Positions 46,207 through 58,875 of a DNA stretch of 64,000 nt are shown in pieces. The position numbers and the translations under genes were made by a program. The notes under the pieces were generated by a model, which was not told the DNA's origin, searched no databases, and worked only from the letters and a program-made list of their open reading frames with translations. This DNA comes from Klebsormidium nitens. Taxonomy: Eukaryota > Streptophyta > Klebsormidiophyceae > Klebsormidiales > Klebsormidiaceae. How positions within the stretch are numbered: the stretch's first letter is position 1; the number at the start of each line of letters is the position of its first letter. The stretch covers positions 372,001-436,000 of the forward strand of contig DF236957.1 of NCBI GenBank assembly GCA_000708835.1. Direction: 5' to 3'.

Positions 46207-46794
46207 GGTGCCACCTGCCAAGCAACCACCGATCGATGCCTCCTCAGCAAGATGTTAGTAGCCCTGGCAGTGCCCCCTGGACCTTTGACGAGATTGCCGC
46301 CCTACCAGGCTACCTGCCGTACCTCCTCCTGTTTGCATGAGGGTCTCAGGCTAGAGAGGCTCAAGCTTCCCTGATCCGCCCTGGGGCAGCAGAACTAGGC
46401 AAGCGAGAAGGTTTTGATGTTCTCACAAGTTGAGGCTGGAATCGATTCGGGCTATCCACGAGCGAGGATGGGCCACATGCTATCCGACGGTTCACAGGCC
46501 ATCGATCTCTGTCGCTTGGCTCCATGCTTGAATCGGACCGTCGAGGCCTGCTGAGTAGAAGCGTGGACGGTGTCCAGGACTCCAAAAATCCTGCCAGTTA
46601 AAGTTGGAGTTCAGACTTCAGCTCGATCGGATGCTCAAGCCTCAAGGTCGGAGCAAGATGGCAATCAGCTGAAATCAGTCTGATTTTTGAGGTGGTGTCC
46701 AATTAACATTCTGCACAAACCCCCAAAGTGGTGCTTTCAGAGGTTTGAGAGGCACACAAGCTTCCTGTCAGGTTTGAGTTGGTCCTTGCTTGAG
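46207..46794. other. Divergent promoter region, QCR7 / Rieske oxygenase
   Basis: 588 bases shared by two divergent start codons. No gene or repeat was identified. Confidence 0.6.
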
Positions 46795-49700
46795 ATGATG
46801 GCGACCACAGCGTCCGCTCCGGCGGCCAAGTGTTTCCTTCTCAAAGAACAAATGCTGCAATCACAGCGTTGCAGCTCATGCTCTACTCTCAGAGGCCCAG
46901 GAGCATTTCCTCTCATACAACACCGGAAGGCTTTACGACCGATGAGCAGTCACTCAAAGCCAGCCTTGACCTTCACTTCTTCAAAGCAGTCTACTTCACA
47001 ACTGCATCGTAGTTTGCAAAACAAACAGCATTCGGCAGCGTTCAGAGTCTCTGCTCAAAGTAGTCTTTCAGCTGCATCAGAGCCAGCTGGTTACGCGCAG
47101 CGAAAAAGTGACACGAGGGCCAGGGGGGACGTTCGCACGCTAGCGGTAGCGGAAGCAGTGGGAAGAGATTTGGGGAGTCATGAAGAGGAGGAAGAGATAG
47201 AAGCGAACACTGGTGATGAGCGGGAGTTGCCAGCATTCGACTGGAAAGCTCATTGGTATGCTGTGGGGGTGGTGCAAGTAAGCGTTTTCTCATTGCGCTT
47301 CTGGTATCTTTGCGCCTACAGCTAAGGTCGATGGAAGCAACTTCAAGTGTTTGAATTTTGTGTGTATGGATAATCTGTGTAAAGCGAGCTTGTCTGGCTG
47401 ACTGCTGGTGCTTTCCTTTCCTGAGGTGGTGCACAGATGAAGTTTGTGCTGCATCAAAGCGGTGCTACTCAGTACTTTATGCGGGGCCAATGCTCTACTT
47501 GATGCTTGTCAGAAAGCAAATAATATGCTCATAGGGCATGTTGCGGGAGATTCTTGAAGTTTGAAAAAGTGTCCGTTTTTCTCGGTTTGTTGCTCGCAAT
47601 TCTCTGACTTCCTGAGACTATCAGAGTAAGGGTCGTTCAAGTGGCATCTATCAGTAGAAAAGAGACTTTTTCCCAAGTCCTATCAGGCTGCTGTTGCTGT
47701 GTTGATCGAGGATGGGAAGCTTGATGATTCTGTCCCTGATATATCCCAGTGTTTATGCCACTCTTGAGAGTATGCAAAGGATTGTGATTGTTAATCCGGA
47801 CAAGCCAGAGGCCGTTTAAGCTTATTCGTGTAAGCTGATTATGAAAACGATACACAAATCAGAAGCGTTGTAGGACAGGAACATGACGTGTCGGAATCCA
47901 TCCCTTATTCAGGTGTATTATACAAAGTAGTGTGATTAATACCAGGTTCGTTCATTGCTGTGGAAGAAACCTCTTGTGGCACCATCAACTGACACTCAGA
48001 GTTCTCCCCAGGACATGGACCCGAGCATCCCCCACCCGCTCACCATCCTAGGCCAGCCAGTCGTCCTCTGGTACGATAGGAACGAAGCTAAGTGGCGCTG
48101 CTTCTTGGACCAGTGTCCCCACCGCCTTGCGCCCCTTTCCGAGGGCAGGATCGACGAGGAAGGCCGTCTTCAGTGCAGCTACCATGGGTGGTCGTTCGAG
48201 GGACGGGGGGCGTGTGCGTGCATCCCACAGGTGAGCTAAAGTTATCAGGCCTTTTGCGCACTATTCAGCGTGTTAAAGTGGAGATACTATTGGTTGTGAT
48301 TTGAGCTTAACAACCACTGGTTTTAATTGAGAGTCGGCATCTTGAGGGGGTCAGGTGGGGAGGTGTGCGCCAGCTACCCACAGCTTACACATCTACTCAT
48401 TGCGAGTGTTCCAGCTGTTTGAACTGTTTGAGAACCGGTTTGAGCTAAGTCTGGAAGACTAGAAGGGTTCTCGGTCTGAGTTATAGCCGTGCTTACCCGA
48501 TACAATCTTCCTAGATTGACACCATCGAACGAGCCTACTTGGCTCTTTCCCTGCATCCATCTTGACACCTGTCTTGAGTAACGGCAAGGGGCCACTTAGA
48601 TGCAGTACATACTGCCTCTTGACTCCATGGCTCGGCTTTCCTTGGTTTGTCGTTTTCCTTGTATTATATTTTCTTTGTTTGTTGTTCTCCTTCGTGTTTG
48701 TTTCGTCGAAGTGAGGGACATCGTCTTTGTGTTTGTTATTGCAGAATTGAAAGAACTTTACGGGTTGTACCCGTCAACTGTTCTGCACTTTTTCTCTCTT
48801 TTACGGTTAGAGTATCTCTGGCCTCTGACAAAGCATACGGCCATCAAATCAAAGCGGTCCTAAGACCTTACTTACAAATCTCTTGCGAGTCGTGTCTGTT
48901 TGGTCGTGCTCCTACAATTTTCAGCAGGCTTTTTTGTCTGGGAAACATAACGACGTCTTGGGTTGAGGTACACAGAAGTGTCGAATCGTTTTGAGTCTCA
49001 CCATTGTTTGCAACGGCACTCTCATGATGGAAGATCTGGATGGCTCCCAGCCTGATAGTGGGTGGGGCTTTCCGATATCTTTCTTCCAACATGAACAAGC
49101 GAGAAGGACTCAAAGCCCCTCTTGCGGCGGCAGTGCGCGACCTTCTTTCTGAGCGGTGGAAGCAGGACTCGAGCTGCACCATAATATTTGCTAGACTATT
49201 CCTTGGATTTTTCCACAATTCGTTTGGACATCCAGCAGTTTAAGAAAAGGTTCCTTCAACCTTTGAAATGTATGGGCCGCAGTATGGTGCGACTCTATTG
49301 ACTCGCTGTTTCCTTTGTCGCTGTCGCGTAGCCACTTTTTCTTTTGATACATTGACCAAGACATCTTCATTGTTTTGTCTGCCGTGGACCTTTCGAGATG
49401 CAGCAGTGGGGTTCACAATGAAGAGGGTTTGAAGTACAATCTCTTTACTAGTCTGTGCTTCGCAGCCAAAGCCCTGCCTTGTTTGACGGCCATGCCATGT
49501 TTATTCAGATTTTCGGCGGAACCTATTTTCCTTTTGTTTTCAACAAAACAGGAGGATTTGGGGCGACACGATGTGACCTGCCGACGATTGTCTTCATCTT
49601 ATGTTCCTTCTCCCCAACCTGCTGACCTCAAATCCCGTCAACCGCCGGGCTTCATGGGCTCCTAGCGACCGTTGTAACGTTCCGAGTCACTTCAGAGCCA

Positions 49701-52700
49701 AGCGTTACTCGTCTCCACAGGCTGCTTCTGAAGGCCCTGAGGCGAAGGCAGCCGCCAACCCGCGCGCAGCGGTGCGCACTTTCCCCATCTCTGAGGCGGG
49801 CGGGCTGCTTTTTGTGTGGCCCGACAGTGATCCCAAGGCGGCCTACAAGGCGGCCTACTCGCGCTTGCCTTTGACGCCAGGTGAGAGAAGCGGTGGATGC
49901 AGAACGTGCCACTTCCGTTTGTCTTTGTGAGTTCTCCTCTGCTGTTTTCTGCGGACTTCAACCGTTGAGATTTCCAGTGTGACCCTTTTTTCAGATTTGT
50001 TGTCGAGGCAGTCATGTGCACTCCCATGAAGGTCTGACTCCTACACGTCCGTTCAGGATAGAGGGCGAGCTGAGAACCGTGTAATCAAACACAGTTATAT
50101 TCTGTTTGCAACAGTTCGGTGTTCGAGTACCTAACATAATAGCCGTGATGCTACGACACATTGAAAAGATCAGCAGAAGGCCTTTCGGGGCGCGGATTAC
50201 TTTCTTTTCATGGTCTGAGAACCGACAAGCGGGTTTGGACGACCCTCTTCAAATCCGAGAGCGTGTTACTCAATGCGTTACCTTTGGATCTGTAAGACAA
50301 TAAAAATGCAGCCGGAGCTTTGTCATCCTCTTCCCGTGGTTCGTACCTTAAGCTGAATATCGTGGTCACTCTTGTGCTCGAGAAGAACGTAGATATACAA
50401 TGATTGGATTTTGTTCACCGCCCCTGCAGGCGTCGCGGACGATTGGATGACATCACACTACGCCCGCGACATGGAGTACGGGTACGAGATCCTGGTGGAG
50501 AATCTGGTGGATCCCGCCCACGTGCCATTCAGCCACAACGGCGTCGGAGGGATCAACCGGAAGTCGGTGAGAACGAGCTCGCTACAAACGAACAAGTTTG
50601 ACCGGGACAGCCTGCTTTAGAAGTTCTGGACGGATACCCGAAACTCTAACGTTGAGGTATTGAATCCAGGTTCGCCTGTTCAAGTTGGTGAATCTAATCC
50701 GAAACAGGTGGTTGCTATTTCTTCGAATGCATTTCTCAAGGCAGCTTTTATGTTTACCCTTGGATTGGTCCCAAGTCTGCTCAACGTGAGATTTTTGAAG
50801 ATGGAGCTCCTTTCAAGGTAGACGTAACTTTGGCGGCTCTGAAGAGAAACAATATCCTACCCCAATGAGAAGAACGCAGTTGAAGGCCGTAAAGTTACCC
50901 CGTTGGGTTCTTTTATCCAGGCCGCTCCCCTCGAGTTTCGCATCACGCGCATGGACCACACCGGCTTCTTCGGCAGAGGCGTCAGCGGCAGCTTTGCCCC
51001 GAACACGGTCGGGGGGAACGAGTTCCTAGCGCCCAACCGCTTCTCCTACACTCGAACCACCCCCCGAGACGACGGCTCGGAATCCAACTTCATCATCACT
51101 GTACACGTCACCCCGCGGGGGCCCGGGAAGAGCCGCGTAATCCTGTCTACGTACGCAAAGACTTTGAACGAGAAGAAAGTGAAAACGGGGCTTCTGGCGA
51201 GGGTGAAGGGGTTCAACTTCCGGCGGCTGCTGTTCCGGTTCCGGCCCCGGTGGCTGACCCACCTGGTGCTGGACGCGATCTTCGACGGGGACGCGGTGTT
51301 CCTCCGGGGGCAGGTGAGAGCGCATTCGGAAGACCTTTGAAGGCAAGCAAAAACGAAGACACTGAAGGGGTCATGGTGAATGAAAAGAGAAGGTCACCGT
51401 TCATTAGTTCTTACCTGGGTGGGTGAGCAGAGGAGGAGGATCCGTAGGTTTGGATGATTGTGAAGTAGGTTCTAAGACGCGTACATTTGACTTGCGGGTC
51501 ATTCTAGCTCTCCGCGTCACGCATCTGACGAAAGCAGAGCTTGGCTTCGGGGAGAAGGCGAATGGGGCAGTGGCGAGAAACGGGTTGTCCAAAAGACGTT
51601 CGTAGGGCCGGAGATTGCACCGTGATTATCCAGTGAGTGCTTGTAACGCCGTTCCAAACATACCTATGACTTGCTCCCGCTCTCGGCCGACCACTGCACA
51701 AGCGAATCTTTTGAGCTTGCACGCAAGCCCTTCGTTTTCTGTCCACAGGAGATTGCGCTGCAGACCACGCCAGCGAACGCGTCCGCGACGTCAGCGGTCG
51801 ACGAGCGCGGGGTCCGCAAAGTCGACGCTCCGCGGGAGTACTTCATGCCCACGCCCGCAGACCGGTTCGTGCTCGCGTTCCGACAGTGGCTCAACCGGTA
51901 TGCAGGTACGTGGGTTCTCTCGGCCCTCCTCTCTTTTAGCGCCTCTCTTGGTTGGTTTGTTCTATGTTCTGCCTGAACGGTGACGAGCAGCTTGGACCAG
52001 GTTGAGCTTAGATGGAGGTGCCTGGCAAGAACTATTGTGGAGCTTTTGCCGGAGAACGGATCCAATAGGATGCGCCGTTCTCTTCAAAATTGGAGTTCCC
52101 GGACCGTACGTTCGCGCAGATATTCATCCGGATTCTGGAAGTAATGGCAAGGCGTTACCATGACACGCAGAGATAGTGAATCTTAAATCGAGTTTACTGG
52201 AACGGCGCCGCCTGTAACTCAGTCTCCGAGCGATTGCCGATGCTCGGACATGACGACGACTCGCGTCATAAAAGATTCTGCATATATTGCTCTGCCGCCC
52301 ACGTGTTTCATCTCATCTTCGACGTCTCTTCTCGTGTCAGGCGGCGGCGTCCCGTGGGCCGAGCTGGGCGTGCCAGAACTTGACGTCAAGCTGACGTCAC
52401 GGGAGGCCGTCATGGACCGCTGGCATCAGCACACCACGCAGTGCACCACCTGTTCCGGCGCGCTCGAGAAGGCGCGCACCGCCCAGAAAGGTGGCGTCTC
52501 CTTCTTGCTTCTTTTCAAAGCTTTTCCCTCTTTGGTCGTCGATGCCAGAAGCGGTTTTCAGCAGAAGACGTCCAGCTTTCAGCAGGTTGCTGCGTAGTCA
52601 AGTAATCAGCGCGCCTGATTTCGTGTGACCGAATCTGAAAGGTTTCCTGCAACATAGACAGGTTTCGAAACGGCTTCTGTGTCGCTCATTCCATGTCGAT

Positions 52701-53060
52701 TACTTGTAGCAACGAGTACGACGTTCAATCCTGAATTACTCACCGTTACTTTGAGACATCTTCGCTTCTGTATTCGCAAAGCTTTTGAGTCTCTGCGAAA
52801 CGTGGGTTCTTTAAGTCCTTGTCTCGTGCATCGGAACGGATGCATCATATGCAAAAAAGACGTATGCGCTGTTCTTTTCTTCAGCTCTTTGGGTGGCTGC
52901 CGCGCTTCTTGTCGCCGCCACCCTAGTTGCCGGCCAGGCGTGGGGACCGCTAGCGCGCGGGGGGTTGGTCTCGCTCGCGCTGCTTTCGACGGCCGCAGGA
53001 TTCGCGCTCAACGGGCTCGTTCAGCGCTTCATCTACACCGGGTACAACCACGCCAAGTAG
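46795..53060 (+). CDS. PAO/PTC52-type Rieske non-heme iron oxygenase, chloroplast
   Basis: Eight exons: 46795..47277, 47946..48230, 49721..49880, 50430..50566, 50921..51313, 51749..51905, 52341..52490, 52885..53060. All phases agree; 646 residues. Residues 1 to about 140 are a Ser/Thr-rich, mostly basic transit peptide ([16 protein letters not shown]). [14 protein letters not shown] opens the conserved part. The Rieske 2Fe-2S ligands are C218-P-H220 and C238-S-Y-H241 ([17 protein letters not shown]). The mononuclear iron site is [12 protein letters not shown] (D337, H340, H345). The C-terminus has the family CxxC (QCTTCSGA, Cys 573/576) and two TM helices ending [10 protein letters not shown]. 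Members (PAO, PTC52, TIC55) are thylakoid or envelope enzymes acting on chlorophyll breakdown products or protochlorophyllide; which one this is cannot be fixed by eye. The long acidic stretch [14 protein letters not shown] between transit peptide and core is unusual. Confidence 0.92.
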
Positions 53061-54659
53061 GAAGGGTATAATCTAGTGCGGTCTGCATTGGACCATAGGC
53101 AAAGGTCTCGCGGCACGAGCTGTACATAGCATGCGGTGTACATAGTTGGTCAAGTAAAGCGCTTCATTAGGTGCATACGAGTCGGATATATCCATGCGAA
53201 CACTCTTAAGACCTTCCTTGCTCAGCTGGAAACCACAAGGTCGAACATCGATCGATACCAAGAACGCGATAGTTGCTCATTTGACCCTAGTTTAATGACT
53301 CCTTGCCGAATCGACACATGTGGCACCAAGATTGAATTGCAATCTGCACGCTGTATAGCACGCAGTACGTAGCCAAGTTCAAACCGATCAAGCTGTCTGG
53401 CTATCGAAAGGCTTCTGGCACCGTCTCCAACGTCAAGGGCATGCCCGGAGAAAATAAACCGTAATTGGAGATCGACTAGATCGAGTCATGCAAGGCCGGC
53501 GGCCACTTAGTATTGCGCACTGAGTAAAGATTCGTTGAGCAATGGGTTGGAACATGCTGGCAAGTTGCAGTGCATGGTCAAGGCCGCTGCTCGTTGTCCG
53601 ACCAGGGGCATGTTGATTGTACTATGATAATCTGTCGACTGCTTCATGGATTCGTTGCGCGCGCCGCTGACCAGGTTGGAGCATGCAGCATGAGGCTTAT
53701 GCATAACTTATATCAAGCGTCCGGCGCATGTGCAGAACCGTTGACATGTATACATGAATTGCAGTGATCGATATCAGAATTTGCAGAGTCTGACATGTAC
53801 GTGGTGGCACAAAGTCTCGAATGTGGACCAATGCTAATGGGCCGTATAGCTTGAGCTTCCAATGTGCACAAGCTAGGTTCATGCATGACATGGGCAACCG
53901 CGTTAGCTGCGGCTTTAAGTTATAGCACGGCTCAAGAACTGCGGTGTTAATGAATTGCATCCACGTCCTTGTACAAAGTCCTCCTTCAAACTTATCAAAA
54001 AGTTAAGGCGGCTCTGCGCCACTGCTATGGGCACTGACGCATCCGAGCGGCTGCCCATAGCAGCCGTTGATGAATCTGAATGAACGATGGAGCGGACACG
54101 TTACGATTGCGTTGGTTCTGGACGCCATAAGAAACGCTTTGTAGAGATACATATGTCGGTCAATAGGACGCTGGTTACTGCTTCGGAACAGGTCTGAATC
54201 GATTCTTTTTCAACCCCGCAACGCACAGTAGACGGCAGGCCAGATTGACGACAATAGTAAGCCGTGCAGAATCATGCGGATGTGTGCTGCGCGAGATTTT
54301 GACAAACGCTGGCCATGAACAGAAGCGAGCACTACGATGTGTTTTGGTATGAAAACGCAGGGACGGGGTAAGAAGACAGACATGATTATCGATCTATAAC
54401 GGCATGCGTGCAGTAAGTACGGCAGCTTTATTTACTTGCTCAGGTTCGAGACGTTGCGACGTTCGCAACGCATGTCTATGTCTAGGCGGCCGGCCCTCCA
54501 TCGCTTCCGACTTTTAGGGTCCACGTATCCATGTCATGTACACACTCCTTTGTTGAGTTTTGTAGAGAGACTCGTTTGAGGACACTACTACGTTCTTATG
54601 GTGGGTTTGAACCTAACGTAAACCGCTGATACCACTTTAGACCCAAATCCCAAACCCTG
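53061..54659. other. Intergenic, convergent 3' ends
   Basis: Between the Rieske oxygenase and phytocyanin stops. It contains a 12-bp perfect hairpin at 54022-54063 and several near-repeats of CATG-rich words; no gene was recognised. Confidence 0.55.
54022..54063. repeat. 12-bp perfect inverted repeat
   Basis: CTGCTATGGGCA at 54022..54033 pairs with TGCCCATAGCAG at 54052..54063 over an 18-base loop. It is intergenic, about 1 kb from the nearest stop codon on one side and 600 bases on the other. Confidence 0.65.
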
Positions 54660-56658
54660 CTACGCCCCGGAAGGGCCGGCCGCGATGCCCGCGCCGGGCG
54701 CGGGCGCGGGCGCGAGCACGGGGCGGGGCCCCGGTAGAACGTTGATGGCGACCTTCATGCCGTCGAGACAGTGGCCGTCGACCCTGCCCAGAAACAGAAC
54801 GGACGAATCTGTAGTTAGTACCAACTTTGCCTGGCGCTTCCGCATTTTCGAATTTGTAAACCATAGGTTGGCCGATTGGGGGATCTGATTGTAAATTCGT
54901 CAGAAAGCGAAGCTCAGATGAATCGGTCGACCAGATGTCTACCTTTACTGAGATCAGAGAAGCACATTTTGAGCGCGCGTACCTATGCATGCACGGGAAG
55001 TACAATAAGTGGCCCGTGTCGTTCCGTGGGCTTTGCGGACTTGCGCGGATTCAAAGCCGACGAGTCCGTGACGCGAGATCACAAAACCGGGCGTCGACGT
55101 TTCTCGAACAACTTTGGTTACACCATCCAAACGCGCGCGCTCAAGAATCACATTTCCGCTTTTTTTGACCGAACTTGTTCAGAGAAGACGACTTGCTTCG
55201 TGTATTGGGTCACAGCCTCGTCGAGAGTATTGGTGATAAATCTCCCTGGCACAAATTCTCAGATTCTCCGAAAGCAGGGTAGTTCGAACTACAGTAGCTC
55301 TCACAAGGTAATCGCTGCGCATCCGACGGAATGAGCAGTCGGCATACAAGCGCAATGCAGACAAGGGTTGGTTGGAGTGGTACTGACTCGCATGCGTAGT
55401 AGTCCGGGCCAGGCGCTGAGACCGGTACGTTCACGCCGACCAGTCCCGGGGCAACGTTGGAGTTGTTGGGCTGACTCAGGTTGGTTGAGTTGGAAAAGTC
55501 GCACGCGGTCAGGGACTGGTTATTGGGCAGCGCGAAGACGGTGTGAATCGCTGGGGGGAACACGAAGACTGCACGAGACAACAGAAAGAGGCTTTCGAAG
55601 TTCGAAGATGGGCAAATGAGCTGAGGGCTGAGACGGGTAGGCCAGCGAAAGTGCGTGTGGGCCGCAGCAATCTTTCTGATTAAATGTTGAAGCCGAATGG
55701 ACCTTTCAGTACCCCGGAAAGAGGCTTCATTCTCTCAATCCTCAGTTCTCTTGGCCTGTCCGGTTGTAACCTCTTTCATGTTGCTGACCTTCAGTCTTCA
55801 AGCACTTCGGTCTCTCAGATGGTCAAATTCCGAAAAGACTGCCTTACACAACGAAATGAGAACGATTGCCAGGACAGAAATTTTCACTTCGTCTCTCATC
55901 CCCTCACGTTGCAAAAGTTCAATCTGGTCAGAAGAGAGATCGAGAAATGATGTCATCTCCGGACAGCGCCGAGGTCCAGAACGAGCAGGAAAGAACTAGA
56001 TATGGGACTCACAGAGAACGTCGCCCACGTAGACTGGGTTCTGCTCCGCCCACAGCGGGTAGTTGATTCCGAGCCCCCATCCCGACGATCCCCCGACTTG
56101 AACCAGGTCAGCTCTTGCCCCCTGAACCAATCAGACGAGTTGGGAGTAATTGTTTATTTTTCAACATATTAGTGAAAAGATGGGGCATTTCTGCAGTCAC
56201 TGAAATATAAAGGCACTGCCAAAGCCTTTGACCAGGTTCAAAGTATGGCAAGTGCTGTCAGCGTGCTGACAGCTTGGAAGTTGGGCCAAGCGGCTATTTT
56301 TGAAATGGTCGTTTCAGGTGTCGAAAGGCTGATTTCTTGGACAGCAAAAAGAGCTTGCAATAGGCAGAGGGCTGCTTTCCAAGGGGGGTTTTTCACGACT
56401 TCAAAAGGTTCTCTACCTGTCCTTTTGCTCCCCAAACCAAATAGATTGCCCCACAAATCGATTTCTGGGAAACGCAGAAACTTTGGCACGCAAGGGCTTT
56501 CCACCACGAATGCTCCTTATATACGGCTAATCAACAAAAGCGACGATCCGAGGGAGTCAGAGAAGGGAATCGCAGAACGTGCTCCTCACCAGCGTAGCAG
56601 CGCCAAGGCAAATTAGAGCCGCGAGAAGTGCCCGTTGCAACACCTCTTCGCGCGCCAT
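54660..56658 (-). CDS. Phytocyanin (blue copper protein, Met-ligand type), secreted
   Basis: Four exons in gene order, 56590..56658, 56013..56121, 55388..55568 and 54660..54783, give 160 residues with phases that agree. MAREEVLQRALLAALICLGA is a signal peptide. VGGSSGWGLGINYPLWAEQ is the standard phytocyanin opening (VGGSxGW...W). All four type I copper ligands are present: H68 (AIHTVF), C119 (YYAC), H124 (GHC) and M129 (GMKVAINV). Met as axial ligand makes it uclacyanin- or plantacyanin-like rather than stellacyanin-like (Gln) or a copper-less early nodulin-like protein. C82 and C125 form the expected disulfide. A short tail rich in Ala-Pro (APAPAPGAG) may carry arabinogalactan; no GPI signal follows. 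It would transfer electrons in the apoplast, partner unknown. The donor of exon 3 (GA|GTCAGT) is less common but keeps phase and motif. Confidence 0.9.
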
Positions 56659-57675
56659 TGTGGTTTCGCCCAACCTCGCCTCGCCCTAGCCCGTGTTAGA
56701 GATCAATTCTCTCCTGTTTAATGTGCCTCTTACAGACCAAAAAACAACCGGCGCAGGCCTCAACGGAGTTGTCACCGAACTTTTCCACGTTGATAAGAGT
56801 CGCGTCAGGACCTTCTTGCAACGACTCCCTGTATATTGCCTTTTCTGCTAGAAGGAAATAGAAACAGGGGCTGCAAATACGCAGCTTTCACCTGTCAAAA
56901 AGCAGGGAGTCCCTCTGAAAGGATCGTCCTTCCAATCCGCTTGTAAATATAGTTGGAGCTTTCCGTAATACTACTCTAGCAGTCCTAAGTTCCTTTGAAC
57001 GAAGAGGGAGAGAACTCTTCCAGCCGGATAACTCAAGTTCATGCCTGCGGAGTGACTGTTTAGGGGGCTTCCTTTTACAGCGCTGTATCTGTACGGTACT
57101 TCACATGTGTTTGACCATTCGCATGACAATGCAGGAAAGTCGAACTGGCGGCTTGAAGCACGGCTAGCGAGATCCTGCTGGACGAAAGTCAACTCACCGC
57201 CGCGGTGCATGGGGTGGTGGTACAGGCTGTGCCGTAAGACATTCGCCATTGGGCTTCAGCGAGACTTTCGGGTAATTGTCCCTGAGCCCTTCGTCTGTTC
57301 TTCTGCTTGGTTAGACTGAGACTAAGAGGTTGCGCAGTAACGGAAGGCAGGTGCTTCCAGACCCGTAGGCACCCACTATACAGCCCACGTAAGTTGCCCC
57401 CCCATAAGATCAGCCAGCTGGGGCTGTTGCGGCAGCTGGTTGCTTTTTTGTTGTGCTGATCTCATGCGTGAAGAGTTGGTGGAGGCGTCGAGCTCCTCGC
57501 TGCGGAACCACCGGATCAGTAAGAGCACCACTGTCGTTGGCCGCACCGCGTGTCTCCTTGAGGAACCGGGACGCTGCCCAGAACGTAGCCCGAAGCGCTC
57601 GAATGCGCGACAAAATATGGTAAGTGCTTAGGAACGAAGGCAAGAGGTAGAGCGCGCGCAGTTCTTGCAGCCACC
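56659..57675. other. Divergent region, phytocyanin / Sel1-repeat gene
   Basis: About 1 kb between start codons. A good donor (ATG|GTAAGTGC near 57619) and acceptor (ttcttgcag ending near 57671) suggest a very short intron in the 5' UTR of the Sel1 gene. No other coding sequence was supported. Confidence 0.5.
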
Positions 57676-58710
57676 ATGTTTCCCTGGCTGTTATCCGCGA
57701 TCTGCTTCTTCAAAAGGCGGTCGAATCCTGTCATCACAGCATCGCAAAATGCAGCGCAGATTCCAAGAAATCAAGCATTGAAGCGGCCAAACGGCACAGT
57801 GATCGATACGGGGCGCGCAAAGCGACTGCGTTTGATGGGCTTTCATGGGATCAGTGAGTACGAAGAAGCAGTCGCCCCTAGAGAAAGTGCAGGTGATCAA
57901 ACCAAAGCGGAAGTCTTCGCCTCAGAGGCCTTCTACGAAAGGGGCGTAATCGCAGTCAAGGAAGAGCGGCGCGCAGATGGCTTTGAGTGCTTCAGAGGGG
58001 GGGCAGCTTTAGGCAGCGCCCGGTGCATGCTAGAGCTCGCGGCTTGCTTTGCCGAAGGCGACAGCTGTCCGCAGGACGTGATAGCCGCGGTCGCTCTCTT
58101 TAACCAAGCCCACAATCTCCCTGGTTTCGCTGAAGTGCTTGGGGCCGAGCTCGCTCGGGTGCAATACAAACTTGGCAAGAGTGCTTTCGATGCCGGATCG
58201 ATCAAAGCGGTGGAGTTCTTGACAGCCGCGGCTGACTATGGGCACCCAGGCGCGCAATATGAACTGGGTACTTTGCACGAACTAGGCTGGGGGGTCGAGC
58301 GAAATATGGACGAAGCAATCGTCTGGTGGGGAAAGGCAGCCGACCAAAACGACCTTCTCGCGCTCTACAAGCTGGGAGAATGCCATCGCGATGGCAAAAG
58401 AGTTGCCCGAGACAGCGCAAAGGCAGCTGCGCTGTTCAGTAGGGCGGCCGAACTAGGACACGTCAGCGCGGGGTTTGAAGTGGGATGGTGCTACTTCACA
58501 GGATGGGGCGTCGCTCGCGACTTTGCGGAAGCGTTCCGCTGGTTTAGGAAGGCGGCGGAACAGGGCGACCGGACAGCGCAGTCTCTCGTGGCTTACTGCT
58601 ATCGCTCTGGGACCGGCGTGACCAAGAACGTGGAGAAAGGACTCGCGTGGTCAAAAGGGCGGGGGAAGGGAGGTTCCGTTCGAGAGCAACGGACAATGAC
58701 GGAATGCTAA
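57676..58710 (+). CDS. Sel1-like repeat protein, intronless, probably C-terminally truncated
   Basis: A 344-residue frame from the ATG after ccacc. It starts MFPWLLSAICFFKRR, possibly a short anchor, followed by a basic stretch. From about residue 75 it is helical; about 190-330 hold at least three clear Sel1 repeats: GAQYELGTLHELGWGVERN, LALYKLGECHRDGKRVARD, AGFEVGWCYFTGWGVARDFA, each followed by A-x2-W/F-x-x-KAA or RAA, and a fourth begun at AQSLVAYCYRSGTGV. Sel1 repeats form alpha-solenoid scaffolds for protein complexes, for example ERAD or signalling adaptors. No catalytic domain is seen. The lack of introns in an intron-rich region and the abundance of Sel1 proteins in bacteria make transfer or retroposition possible. 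The frame ends at TAA, but recognisable repeat remnants continue in the same frame (next entry). Confidence 0.8.
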   Translation: MFPWLLSAICFFKRRSNPVITASQNAAQIPRNQALKRPNGTVIDTGRAKRLRLMGFHGISEYEEAVAPRESAGDQTKAEVFASEAFYERGVIAVKEERRADGFECFRGGAALGSARCMLELAACFAEGDSCPQDVIAAVALFNQAHNLPGFAEVLGAELARVQYKLGKSAFDAGSIKAVEFLTAAADYGHPGAQYELGTLHELGWGVERNMDEAIVWWGKAADQNDLLALYKLGECHRDGKRVARDSAKAAALFSRAAELGHVSAGFEVGWCYFTGWGVARDFAEAFRWFRKAAEQGDRTAQSLVAYCYRSGTGVTKNVEKGLAWSKGRGKGGSVREQRTMTEC

Positions 58711-58875
58711 GTGAATAAGCGCAACGTGGACGCAGCGGCTATGTGGAATCAGAAGGCCGCGACGCGTTAGCATAGAACTTTCGACATCGCGGCGGGCCTA
58801 AAGCTTTATAAAGCGGCAACGGTGCAAGAAATATTAGAAAAAGGGCGTCAATTAGGCCAAGGGGGTCGAAAGTGA
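58711..58875 (+). pseudogene. Decayed in-frame continuation of the Sel1 gene
   Basis: Directly after the TAA at 58708-58710 the same frame reads NKRNVDAAAMWNQKAATR, then TAG (58768), then DIAAGLKLYKAATVQEILEK to a TGA at 58873. AAAMWNQKAA and GLKLYKAA are typical second helices of Sel1 repeats. The gene has therefore lost its C-terminal repeats by nonsense changes and a small deletion of the usual YxxGxG part. Other genes in the window use TAA and TAG as normal stops, so a changed genetic code is not the explanation. Confidence 0.7.

Noticed and set aside
58708-58875. Stop-codon reassignment in the Sel1 gene
   Set aside because: eL21 ends with TAA and QCR7, the Rieske gene and phytocyanin end with TAG at conserved C-termini, so both codons are normal stops here.
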